A DNA stretch of 64,000 nt, taken from assembly GCA_051657715.1 (NCBI GenBank), contig JBOFLF010000064.1, positions 248,001 through 312,000 on the forward strand, given 5' to 3'. The notes under the pieces were generated by a model. It was not told the DNA's origin, did no database searches, and worked only from the letters and a program-made list of their open reading frames with translations. A program made the position numbers and the translations under genes. Source of the DNA: JBOFBH01 sp051657715 (GTDB lineage: Bacteria; Actinomycetota; Actinomycetes; Actinomycetales; Angustibacteraceae). Of the stretch, positions 53,647 through 61,238 are shown piece by piece (within the stretch, counting starts at the first letter, position 1; the number at the start of each line of letters is the position of its first letter).

Positions 53647-54267
53647 TTACTCCTGGTAGGACCAGCGCTGCTCGGCAGCCACGGCGCCGTGTGCGTGATA
53701 GCCCCGTTGCTCCCAGAATCCCCGAGCTGGCGCGACGAGGTACTCGATGCCACGAACCCACTTTGGTCCCTTGTACGCGAACAGGTGCGGTACGACCAGC
53801 CGGAGCGGACCACCCCGCTCGGCGTCCAACGGCCCGCTCCCCCCGTGGGTGGCCAGCATGGTCGCCGGGGAGGTGAGGTCGTCCAACCGCAGATTCGCCG
53901 AGTACCCGTACTCCGCCCACACCATCACGTGCCGTACCTCGGGTGCCGGTGGAAAGCGCTGCACCAGGATCTGCCCGGGGATGCCACGCCATGGCAGCGC
54001 CGGTACCGACCACCGGGTGACGCAGTGCAGATCGGCCACCAGATCGGCATGGGGCAAGGCGGCCAAACCGGCGGCGTCCACGACGTGGTCTGCACCGTCG
54101 ATGGTGGCTCCGGTGATCGTGAGGTCCCAGGTGGAGCTGTGGGTCGCGGGTACCGGGCCGTAATGCACGACGGGCCACCCTCGAGCTGGCCGCTGACCCG
54201 GCGGGAGATCGGGGTGCGGCGGGTGATCCTGGTGATGCGGAAGGCTTTCCTCCTTCGACCGGCTCAC
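53647..54267 (-). CDS. Molybdopterin-dependent oxidoreductase, sulfite oxidase-like
   Basis: 206 residues carrying only the Mo-cofactor domain. Seen: the cofactor-ligand cysteine in LHCVTRWS (~residue 82), WRGIPGQIL, VMVWAEYGYSANL, GGPLRLVVPHLFAYKGPKWVRGIE and FWEQRGYH. No Tat signal, so probably cytosolic, like the stand-alone sulfite oxidase-like proteins of actinobacteria. Substrate unknown. Confidence 0.9.
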   Translation of the reverse strand: MSRSKEESLPHHQDHPPHPDLPPGQRPARGWPVVHYGPVPATHSSTWDLTITGATIDGADHVVDAAGLAALPHADLVADLHCVTRWSVPALPWRGIPGQILVQRFPPAPEVRHVMVWAEYGYSANLRLDDLTSPATMLATHGGSGPLDAERGGPLRLVVPHLFAYKGPKWVRGIEYLVAPARGFWEQRGYHAHGAVAAEQRWSYQE

Positions 54268-54333
54268 CCGAGGATCCTGGCACGGGAACCGCCAGCGACG
54301 ACGACCGCCCCCGAGCCCGGATCAGCGCAGCGA

Positions 54334-54531
54334 CTACCGGTCACCTGGGCCGGAGCAGGTCGATCTCGTCTCAGTTGGTGGCACCGGCTGAGGTGGTGGC
54401 GGTCCGACGTACCGGGCGGACGGCCTGATGATCTTCCTGTCGGCCGCTTGCTCCAGGACGTGAGCGGCCCAGCCGACAGCCCGGGCCACCGCGAACGTCG
54501 GGGTGAACATCGTGTGTCGGCCGGGATGGCC
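54334..54531 (-). pseudogene. Citrate synthase C-terminal remnant
   Basis: From 54510 the frame reads the C-terminal end of citrate synthase: MFTPTFAVARAVGWAAHVLEQ then RKIIRPSARYVGPPPP. Immediately upstream, AAIPAD, which should precede MFTP in the intact enzyme, is in another frame, as if two bases (AC in GACACACG) had been gained. Nothing recognisable as the rest of citrate synthase lies further upstream; pfkA ends at 54667. A decayed 3' fragment is the best explanation. Confidence 0.75.
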
Positions 54532-54552
54532 GCCATGGACGGTCTGCTGCAT

Positions 54553-54572
54553 GCCAGTGCTAGCGCACTGGC
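54553..54572. terminator. Hairpin downstream of pfkA
   Basis: GCCAGTGC-TAGC-GCACTGGC, a perfect 8-bp stem with a 4-nt loop, about 95 bp after the pfkA stop. It may end the pfkA transcript; no T-tract is seen. Confidence 0.45.
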
Positions 54573-54666
54573 GTGGGGCTGCTGCGCGAGGCGACCACCG
54601 AGGTGGACCCGACGGCTGTGGTCGCTGAACACCGGATACGTGACAGCGGTGGCGTCGACCTCACGG

Positions 54667-55692
54667 TCAGCCGAAGAAGACCTCGGCTTCCGCGTAACGC
54701 TGCGGCGGGACGGTCTTCAGTTCGGCGGTGGCGTCGGACAGCGGCACCCGGACGATGTCGGTGCCGCGCAGCGCGACCATCACTCCGTAGTCCTGATCAT
54801 GAACCGCCTGGATCGCGTGCAGCCCGAACCGGGTGGACAGCACCCGGTCGTACGCCGTAGGAGTGCCCCCACGCTGGACGTGTCCGAGCACCACCGCACG
54901 GGACTCATTGCCGGTGCGCCGCTCGATCTCCGCGGCCAGCCAGGTGCCCACGCCGCCGAGACGGACGTGGCCGAACGCGTCCTTCTCACCAGTGAGCAGC
55001 ACCTCGGCGCCGTCATTCGGTGTCGCGCCCTCGGCCACCACGATGATCGGCGCGTACTCCTTCTCGAACCGGGCCTGCACCCAGGACACCACCTGGTCCA
55101 GGTCGAACGGCACCTCGGGCACCAGGATCACGTTCGCCCCGCCCGCCAGCCCGGAGTGCAGCGCGATCCAACCGGCGTGCCGGCCCATGACCTCGATCAC
55201 CAAGGCCCGGTGGTGGGACTCGGCGGTGGTGCGCAGCCGATCGATGGCATCGGTGGCGATGGTGACCGCGGTGTCGAAGCCGAAGGTGTAGTCGGTCGCG
55301 CCGAGGTCGTTGTCGATGGTCTTCGGTACGCCGACCACCGGTATGCCGTCGTCGGTCAGCCGTTTGGCGACCCCGAGGGTGTCCTCGCCACCGATAGCCA
55401 CCAGGGCGTCCACCCCGGTGTCGGTGAGCGTGCGGCGGATCGCCTCCACTCCCCCCTTGTCGTCCTTGTAGGGGTTGGTTCGGGAGGAACCGAGGATGGT
55501 GCCGCCCTGGGCGAGGACGTGCTCGACGTCGTCAAGCGCCAAGGAGCGGGTGCGACCCTGGACGGGGCCGGCCCATCCGTCCTTGAACCCGATGAACTCG
55601 TGGCCGAGCGTGGTGCCCTTGCGGACCACGGCGCGGATGACGGCGTTGAGACCGGGGCAGTCGCCGCCTCCGGTGAGGACTCCGATTCGCAT
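54667..55692 (-). CDS. 6-phosphofructokinase, probably pyrophosphate-dependent
   Basis: 341 residues from ATG 55692 (MRIGVLTGGGDCPGLNAVIRA). Seen: GSSRTNPYK, IGGEDTLGVA, PKTIDNDLGATDYTFGFDTA, MGRHAGWIA and GHVQRGGTPTAYDR. At the two positions that separate ATP from pyrophosphate enzymes, it has Asp (GGED, where ATP enzymes have GGDG/GGEG) and Lys (PKTIDND). This is the pattern of actinomycete PPi-PFK, as in Amycolatopsis. Stands alone, flanked by a citrate synthase remnant and plsC. Confidence 0.9.
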   Translation of the reverse strand: MRIGVLTGGGDCPGLNAVIRAVVRKGTTLGHEFIGFKDGWAGPVQGRTRSLALDDVEHVLAQGGTILGSSRTNPYKDDKGGVEAIRRTLTDTGVDALVAIGGEDTLGVAKRLTDDGIPVVGVPKTIDNDLGATDYTFGFDTAVTIATDAIDRLRTTAESHHRALVIEVMGRHAGWIALHSGLAGGANVILVPEVPFDLDQVVSWVQARFEKEYAPIIVVAEGATPNDGAEVLLTGEKDAFGHVRLGGVGTWLAAEIERRTGNESRAVVLGHVQRGGTPTAYDRVLSTRFGLHAIQAVHDQDYGVMVALRGTDIVRVPLSDATAELKTVPPQRYAEAEVFFG

Positions 55693-55835
55693 GACCCGCA
55701 GCCTAATCAGAGCCGGTCGAGACGGGTGCAGCCGCCCACGGATCGGACAGGCCACCCTCCCGTGTGTCAGCCGGCGAGTCGGATCGCCATGGCGCCCGTG
55801 AACACCCCGGCCGTACAGCCGACGACCCCGCCGGT

Positions 55836-56741
55836 TCAGCCTGCGGCAGCCGTCGGGGGCTGGGAGGACCGCGGATCAGCCGACCCGCCCGTCGAGGGCC
55901 GGCCGTGATCTGGAGGTGCCGGCCGCGCTGTGCCCGACGCACCAGCGGCAGCGTCCGGGGCTTTCGACAGACCTACGCCGCCGGCCGAACCGTCAGGCCG
56001 GCTCAGCCCGACCACGTGGCGACCTTTACGTGCCGCTGCCAGACGTTCCTTCATCGTCGCCGCGAGGCGCTCCTTCATCGTCACCGCGTAGACGTCCACG
56101 TACTCCTGGCCCGACAACTCCATGAGCGCGTACATGATCTCGTCGGTGATCGACCGCAGCACGAAGCGGTCGTTCTCCATTCCCTCGTACCGCGAGAAGT
56201 CCAGCGGCTCACCGATCCGCACCCCGACCTGGGTGATGGTCGGCAACCGCCGCCCGATCGGCTGGGCCTTGTCGGTCCCCACCATCACGACCGGGATCAC
56301 CGGCACGCCAGCTTCCAGCGCGATCCGGGCGACACCGGTCTTACCGCGGTACAGACGACCGTCGGGCGACCGAGTGCCCTCGGGATAGATCCCCAGCAGC
56401 CCACCTCGGCTCAGCACCCGCAGACCGGTGTGCAGCGCGGCCTCGCTGGCCTGGCCACCGGCGCGATCCACCGGCAGCTGCCCGTTCATCCGGAAGAACC
56501 AGGCGGTCAGCCGACCCTTGATGCCGGTGCCGGTGAAGTAGTCGGCCTTGGCCAGGAAGGTCACCTGGCGGTCCAGCAGCAGCGGCAAGAAGATGGAGTC
56601 GGAGAACGAGAGGTGATTGCTGGCCAGGACCGCGCCGCCATGGACCGGGATCCGCTCCGCGCCGCTGATCCATGGACGGAACAGCACCCGCAACAGCGGG
56701 CCGAGGATGACTGAACGCAGCAGCCAGTAGAACATCGTCAC
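55836..56741 (-). CDS. 1-acylglycerol-3-phosphate acyltransferase (PlsC family)
   Basis: Membrane-bound acyltransferase of phospholipid synthesis, 301 residues. Seen: NHLSFSD (HX4D), the FLAKADYF region, IYPEGTRSPDGRLYRGKTGVARIAL and VPVIPVVMVG. Counterpart of Rv2182c in M. tuberculosis. After residue ~230 comes a duplicated MKERLAA (24-bp repeat, about 56041-56088) and a low-complexity tail of about 50 residues. Confidence 0.92.
   Translation of the reverse strand: MTMFYWLLRSVILGPLLRVLFRPWISGAERIPVHGGAVLASNHLSFSDSIFLPLLLDRQVTFLAKADYFTGTGIKGRLTAWFFRMNGQLPVDRAGGQASEAALHTGLRVLSRGGLLGIYPEGTRSPDGRLYRGKTGVARIALEAGVPVIPVVMVGTDKAQPIGRRLPTITQVGVRIGEPLDFSRYEGMENDRFVLRSITDEIMYALMELSGQEYVDVYAVTMKERLAATMKERLAAARKGRHVVGLSRPDGSAGGVGLSKAPDAAAGASGTARPAPPDHGRPSTGGSADPRSSQPPTAAAG
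56041..56088. repeat. 24-bp in-frame duplication in plsC
   Basis: Two 24-bp units produce the peptide MKERLAAT followed by MKERLAAA near the end of the acyltransferase domain. Confidence 0.7.
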
Positions 56742-56760
56742 ACCTCCGGCTGATCGCGAG

Positions 56761-56804
56761 CGGTCACCTGGTGACGAACTCCGCGGTCACCTGGTGACGA
56801 ACTC
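56761..56804. promoter_or_regulatory. Two tandem copies of a palindrome upstream of plsC
   Basis: A 21-bp unit at 56761-56781 recurs at 56784-56804 (period 23 bp). Each contains GTCACC-T-GGTGAC, a perfect palindrome. It lies 20-63 bp upstream of the leftward plsC start, a position suited to an operator with two regulator sites about two DNA turns apart. Confidence 0.55.
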
Positions 56805-57030
56805 TAGGGCACGGCTCGACCGCGTCTGGTGGTCGTGGAACGATGCACCTGTCGCAGTAGGTCCCGGCGACCTAGGTCTCCTGCTCCCGGCCGCCGGAGA
56901 CCACCGGCTCATCCCGGTGAATCAGCTGCCGGTCGTGGAAGGAACGCCCGTGTCAGCGTCCCCGGCGTTGCCTCGCGGACGATCGTCGATGACGAGCAAG
57001 CTCAGCCGAGGCAGCGGTGAGCGCGGGTGA
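56794..57030 (+). CDS. Possible small ORF, 78 aa (weak)
   Basis: Open frame whose stop overlaps the next gene's GTG as GTGA. No homology recognised (contains DLGLLLPAAGDHRLIPVNQLPVVEG). Third positions are less GC-rich than neighbours and the start is uncertain, part of it lying in the palindrome repeat. It may instead be the 5' leader of the next gene. Confidence 0.25.
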   Translation: MTNSRARLDRVWWSWNDAPVAVGPGDLGLLLPAAGDHRLIPVNQLPVVEGTPVSASPALPRGRSSMTSKLSRGSGERG

Positions 57031-57620
57031 CCCAGGATCACGAGCCCGACCCCGGCGGCGACGCCGACGTCGACGCCGAGTTCGCCCGCATCGTTGCGGG
57101 CTGGAGCACCAGGACGAGCGACGTGGTCCCGCGGTGGCCGGTCACCGAGGACGACGAACCCGCTGCCAGCTCCTCCCCGACCCGATCGGACCCGCCGTCG
57201 GCCGATGAGCCCACGACCACCGCATCGCGGTGGCCCACCGGCCCGGTCGACCACCCGCCGCCAGCGGACGACCTGGTCGATCCGCCGGTCGATGGTGGGC
57301 TCGGCCACGGACACGACCGGCCGGTCGCGGGTGGGCCGCCGGAGCTTGGGCCGCGAGACTGGGAGCCGGCGTCCGATCAGGAGCACTTCGTGCCACCGGA
57401 GCCGCCGCCGCTACCCCGCGGTGACCCGGCCACGCGCTTGGCATGGGCAGCGGTCCTACTGGGACCCGTGTTCCTGCTGTGCTCGGCCCTGTTCTGGCGG
57501 GACATCGCCCGGTGGTGGCTGATCATGGCCGCTGCGGCTTTCGTGGCCGGCTTTGTGGCGCTTGCCGCCCGGTTGCCCGCGAGACGCGACGATAGCGACG
57601 ACGACGGAGCGGTGGTGTGA
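57027..57620 (+). CDS. Actinobacterial membrane protein of unknown function, 197 aa
   Basis: From GTG 57027. Residues ~1-130 are acidic, Pro-rich and disordered; it starts with an AEFARIVAGW motif and ends with EHFVPPEPPPLPRGDPATRLAWAA, which I recall as conserved in many actinobacteria. Two C-terminal transmembrane helices follow (AAVLLGPVFLLCSALFW and WLIMAAAAFVAGFVALAA). No function is known. Convergent with the EEP gene. Confidence 0.8.
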   Translation: MTQDHEPDPGGDADVDAEFARIVAGWSTRTSDVVPRWPVTEDDEPAASSSPTRSDPPSADEPTTTASRWPTGPVDHPPPADDLVDPPVDGGLGHGHDRPVAGGPPELGPRDWEPASDQEHFVPPEPPPLPRGDPATRLAWAAVLLGPVFLLCSALFWRDIARWWLIMAAAAFVAGFVALAARLPARRDDSDDDGAVV

Positions 57621-57698
57621 CCGCGGCCCGTGATCGCCCCATGCCGATGGCCAGCTCCGGGTCGGAGCAACTGGCCAGGTAGCGGATCGGTTGCGCGG

Positions 57699-58601
57699 TC
57701 AGGCAGGGACCGTCGGAGTCGTTCGGGGAGCTAGCCGCAGATCCGCGCTCACCGGCAGATGATCGCTGGCCTGCCGCAGGTCGTCCGCACGCACGCCGAG
57801 GATCGCGGCACCTGCCCGGACGCTGTCCACCTGAACCTGCTGGGAAACCAACACCCCGTCGATCCGCCGTCGAGGGCCACCCGCCGGGAACGTCGGCGCG
57901 GTCGCACCCATGTCGGCACCCGCGACGTCCTGGACCGCGTCACGTAGCAGCGGCCCGAACGCACGCCACGACGGGCCGTCCGGGGACTCGTTCAGATCAC
58001 CGGCCACCACCAGAGCCGACTCGGCCTGGCCGCGCAGCCACGCGACGATCCGGTGCACGTGATCGGCTCGTTCTCGCGCTGTCAACCCGAGGTGCACGCT
58101 CACCACCCGAACGACCGGCCCGCCAGGCACCCGGACGGTCGCGGTGGCGTAACCGCGGCTGCGGCGCCACCACGGCCGCACCGGTAGGCGCACCGCTTGG
58201 GCCGCCACCACCTCGACGTCCGGCGCCACCAGCACGGCTGCGCCGCCGCTGCCCCGACCACCGCACACCAGGTCCAGCCCAGCCCGTCTGGCCAGTCGGT
58301 GTGCCTGCCGCAACCGCCGCCAGGTCACCAGCCGTCGAGGCGCCTCCTGCGCGCATACGACGTCCGCCTGGCAGGCCCGCAACACCCGAGCAAGCGCCTC
58401 TCGGTCGTCCAGCAGGTCATGCATGTTGTAGCTCAGCACCCGTAGCCGGACCGCCTGCGGGTGGTCGGCCAGGCCCCCGCCGAGTGTTGTTACGGGGTTC
58501 ACCGCAGACGTCACCGCAGGATGCGCCAGGGAACTCACCCGGGAGTTCATCGTGAGGTGCGACGCCGGTTCTCCCTCCACGCTGGCCGACGAGCCGCTCA
58601 C
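57699..58601 (-). CDS. Endonuclease/exonuclease/phosphatase family protein
   Basis: 300 residues from GTG 58601, which overlaps the glucokinase stop. Core (~50-290) has VLSYNMHDL, DVVCAQEAPR, VVSVHLGLTARERADH, VVAGDLNESPDG and SDHLPVSADL, the metal and catalytic motifs of the EEP fold. Substrate (nucleic acid, phospholipid or other phosphoester) cannot be assigned. Last gene of a four-gene coupled operon. Confidence 0.9.
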   Translation of the reverse strand: MSGSSASVEGEPASHLTMNSRVSSLAHPAVTSAVNPVTTLGGGLADHPQAVRLRVLSYNMHDLLDDREALARVLRACQADVVCAQEAPRRLVTWRRLRQAHRLARRAGLDLVCGGRGSGGAAVLVAPDVEVVAAQAVRLPVRPWWRRSRGYATATVRVPGGPVVRVVSVHLGLTARERADHVHRIVAWLRGQAESALVVAGDLNESPDGPSWRAFGPLLRDAVQDVAGADMGATAPTFPAGGPRRRIDGVLVSQQVQVDSVRAGAAILGVRADDLRQASDHLPVSADLRLAPRTTPTVPA

Positions 58602-59656
58602 CGGCGAAGCCGCCGGGCAGCGCGGAGGGTGGAGCGGCGTCGGGACCGATGTCGGGGGAAGCGCCGGGCGGCGTCCCTGGCCAGGTCCGCCGCGCCTACC
58701 AGGCCGGCGTCGTTGCCCAGCCGAGCCGGCACGATCTCCGCCTCCGGACGGAACCCACGTCCGGTCAGCTGTCGGCGGAACGCTTCTCGAGCGGGTTCGA
58801 GGAGCAGGTCGCCAGCCTCACTGACTCCGCCGCCGACGATGAACATCCCCGGGTCCAGGACCGCGGCGAGGTTGGCTAGCCCGACGCCCAGCCAGCGACC
58901 GGCGTCCTCCAGAAGCTCTCGCGCGGCCGGGTCGCCCGCGGTGGCCGCCTGGGTGACCAACGGTCCGGTGATCCGGTCTGGCTCGCCGCCGGCCAGCTCA
59001 AGCATCCGATAGGCCAGCGGCGAACGGGCGTGCGCCAGCTCACGAGCCTCCCGGACCACCGCGTTCCCAGAGGCGTACTGCTCCCAACAGCCGCGATTGC
59101 CGCACTCACACCGATGTCCCCCCGGCACCACCTGCACGTGACCGAGCTCGCCCGCCACCCCAAACTGGCCGCGGTACAACTGACCGCCCACCAGCAGGGC
59201 GCCGCCGATGCCAGTGCCCAGGTTGACCTCAACGACGTTGCCGTGGCCCCGGCCAGCCCCGAACCGTGCCTCGGCCCACAGCGCAGCGTTCGCGTCGTTG
59301 TCCACCAGCACGGGCAGACCGACCCGGCGTCGAACCGCATCCCGCAAGGGTTCGTGACGCCAGGACAGGTGCGGGGCGAAAAGTACCGTCGATTGCGACG
59401 CGTCGATGAACCCGGCGGCACCGATGCCCACCGCAATCGCCTGCCGATGGTCTCGCAGCTCCTCGATCGCCTCGGCGATGGTGTCTTCCACCACCTGCGG
59501 TGCTCGGGTGCGGTGCGGCGTCGGTCGACGTGCCCGACGCAGAACTCGCCCATCGACGTCGACCAGACCGGCGGCCACTTTGGTACCGCCGACATCGATG
59601 CCGATGGCAGGCCGGGACCAGATCTGGCGTGGAGCCTCGGCCACCTGTTCGTTCAC
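58598..59656 (-). CDS. ROK-family glucokinase
   Basis: Phosphorylates glucose or a related sugar with ATP. 352 residues from GTG 59656. Seen: N-terminal phosphate motif AIGIDVGGTKVAAGLVD, VDNDANAALWAEA with the catalytic Asp, GTGIGGALLVGGQL, GELGHVQV, and zinc motif CECGNRGCWEQYASG. Extra basic C-terminal tail (RRFPRHRSRRRS). Feeds the glycolytic and pentose phosphate genes elsewhere in the window. Overlaps both neighbours by 4 nt. Confidence 0.94.
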   Translation of the reverse strand: MNEQVAEAPRQIWSRPAIGIDVGGTKVAAGLVDVDGRVLRRARRPTPHRTRAPQVVEDTIAEAIEELRDHRQAIAVGIGAAGFIDASQSTVLFAPHLSWRHEPLRDAVRRRVGLPVLVDNDANAALWAEARFGAGRGHGNVVEVNLGTGIGGALLVGGQLYRGQFGVAGELGHVQVVPGGHRCECGNRGCWEQYASGNAVVREARELAHARSPLAYRMLELAGGEPDRITGPLVTQAATAGDPAARELLEDAGRWLGVGLANLAAVLDPGMFIVGGGVSEAGDLLLEPAREAFRRQLTGRGFRPEAEIVPARLGNDAGLVGAADLARDAARRFPRHRSRRRSTLRAARRLRR

Positions 59657-60093
59657 CGGGACTCCGGATCTGCCGCCCGCGCCGACGTGCTGGCATCGGC
59701 CGTCCGTGCCGGTGGTTCCGGATCACCATGCCGTGGAACGTCGAGGTGGCGCAGCAGGTCACGTGCGACCGTCACCGCTGTGTCCGCCGCCACCGTCAGC
59801 TGGGTGAGTATCTCGGGGTGTTCGGTCCGTACCATCGCCATCAGCCGACACCATGGGCAGCTCACGCACAGCTGCTCGTGGGCCTGGGCCTGATCGTCAG
59901 CCTGATCAGCGGACCGCTGCACGCCGTCGGCGGACGCGGGAGCACTGTCGCACGTGTCGTCGGCCTCGTGCGGCGCGGTCGCAGACAGCCGGGTCAACCA
60001 CCACCGGCGCACTGAGTCCATCAACCGAACCGCTTCTTGGCCAGCCTCGCCCAGCTCGGCTTCGCGACCGGACCCGGCCGCTGCGGCACTCAC
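59653..60093 (-). CDS. Hypothetical protein with CxxCPWC motif
   Basis: 146 residues from GTG 60093, overlapping the SRPBCC stop. Contains a single cysteine cluster CVSCPWCRLMAMVR in the middle, flanked by helical segments (EAVRLMDSVRRWWLTRL; ILTQLTVAADTAVTVARDLLRHL); ends in an Ala/Ser/Pro-rich tail. Similar unnamed genes occur beside SRPBCC and glucokinase genes in actinobacteria as far as I recall. It could be a small metal-binding or redox protein. Confidence 0.72.
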   Translation of the reverse strand: MSAAAAGSGREAELGEAGQEAVRLMDSVRRWWLTRLSATAPHEADDTCDSAPASADGVQRSADQADDQAQAHEQLCVSCPWCRLMAMVRTEHPEILTQLTVAADTAVTVARDLLRHLDVPRHGDPEPPARTADASTSARAADPESR

Positions 60094-60539
60094 CCCTCGG
60101 CCTGCTTCTTCAGTTCCTTCAGCGCGGTGTTGACGATGCTTTTCTCTGCTTTGCGCTTGAGCAACCCCAACATGGGAACCCGAAGATCGACGGTGAGCTG
60201 GTAGGCCACCGTCGTCGGCCCGGACGGCGCTGCCTCAAGCGTGTAGCTGCCGTCCAACGCCGTGAGCACGCTCGTCGAGTCCGCCAAAATCCAGCTCACC
60301 GTTCCAGTCCCGGCGGGAGTGACCTGCCATGAGTAGTTCAGGGTGTACGTGTCCTTGATCGCCCCGGCGTCCAGCGCGAACCGAACGGACAAGGCACGGC
60401 CATCAGCGTCCGTACTGAGCACCTCGGCGCTACGCACCGCGGCCGCCCACGTGGAATAGGCGGGAAAGTCGGCGATCACGGCCAGAACAGCGGCGGGCGT
60501 GGCCGCTACCTCGATGCTGGACCGGGTCTGCTCTGCCAC
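60090..60539 (-). CDS. SRPBCC family protein (polyketide cyclase/START-like)
   Basis: 149 residues from GTG 60539 with a perfect GGAGG site 5 nt upstream; a longer open frame upstream has no homology. Seen: SSIEVAATPAAVLAVIADFPAYSTWAAAVRSAEVL, the typical first helix-grip segment, and VPMLGLLKRKAEKSIVNTALKELKKQAE as C-terminal helix. Counterpart of Rv2185c by position. Probably binds a hydrophobic ligand. First gene of the coupled operon. Confidence 0.9.
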   Translation of the reverse strand: MAEQTRSSIEVAATPAAVLAVIADFPAYSTWAAAVRSAEVLSTDADGRALSVRFALDAGAIKDTYTLNYSWQVTPAGTGTVSWILADSTSVLTALDGSYTLEAAPSGPTTVAYQLTVDLRVPMLGLLKRKAEKSIVNTALKELKKQAEG

Positions 60540-60688
60540 GATTCCTCCGGTGCCGGGGGCGCGCCATGGGCTGACCGCGCAGGGCAGGCGGTCGACGCAC
60601 CCGGTGTCGGGTCGAAGGGTAGTAGAGGCAGAGCTGCCGCGGCGGGGCAACTGCGTGCCACCCAAAGACGACGCCGACGCGTGAATGG

Positions 60689-61162
60689 TCAGCCGGCAAC
60701 CTTGCCCAACACCGCACCGAGCAGGAGCAGCACGACGGTCAGGACGACCAACCCGCAGGCCGCCCAGGCCATGGTCGCGGCCGTGCCTTGGGGTACCCGA
60801 TTCATCCACCCTGGTTGCCGCTGGGACGCCGCCAGCTGCCCGAGCATCTGGTCCGCCCAGGCATCCGTCTCGGACTGCTGATCACCGGAGTCCACCGGCC
60901 GCTGCCCGCGGTGCTGCCCCACAAGCGCAGCACCCGACCCGTCCTGGGGGTCAGCGGCCGACGCCTCGGTCCGGTCCTGCGGGATGGGCGAACGCAGATC
61001 GGCGTGGCAGCACCAGCACCAGCCGACATCACCGCGGACTACGGCGCCGCACGCCGAGCAGGCCGCTGAGGCCGCCTGTCGTCGTTGCACCTGGGCAGGA
61101 TCACGTTCCACCCAGGCGAGATCGGCACTACCAGCCCTACGCTTGATCTTTCGGTCCCTCAT
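60689..61162 (-). CDS. Zinc-ribbon membrane protein, 157 aa
   Basis: From ATG 61162 with an upstream AGGAGGG. N-terminal basic MRDRKIKRR, then a cysteine cluster CSACGAVVRG...CWCC of zinc-ribbon type (~residues 34-52), a polar linker, and one C-terminal helix (MAWAACGLVVLTVVLLLLGAVLG). Function unknown. Divergent from fadD. Confidence 0.75.
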   Translation of the reverse strand: MRDRKIKRRAGSADLAWVERDPAQVQRRQAASAACSACGAVVRGDVGWCWCCHADLRSPIPQDRTEASAADPQDGSGAALVGQHRGQRPVDSGDQQSETDAWADQMLGQLAASQRQPGWMNRVPQGTAATMAWAACGLVVLTVVLLLLGAVLGKVAG

Positions 61163-61238
61163 GCGGAGCCTCACCCTCCTGCCTCGCTCTGATCGGTAAG
61201 GTTTGGGACGGAGTGATCCACGCTCGCAAGGAGGCATC

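Noticed and set aside
54264..54632. 122-codon frame over the citrate synthase remnant
   Set aside because: Contains only a six-residue piece of the enzyme in this frame; the rest has no homology, so it is not listed as a gene.
53464..55908. 814-codon open frame on the + strand
   Set aside because: It runs through the end of the kinase, antisense to the molybdopterin gene and pfk; a GC-driven artefact.
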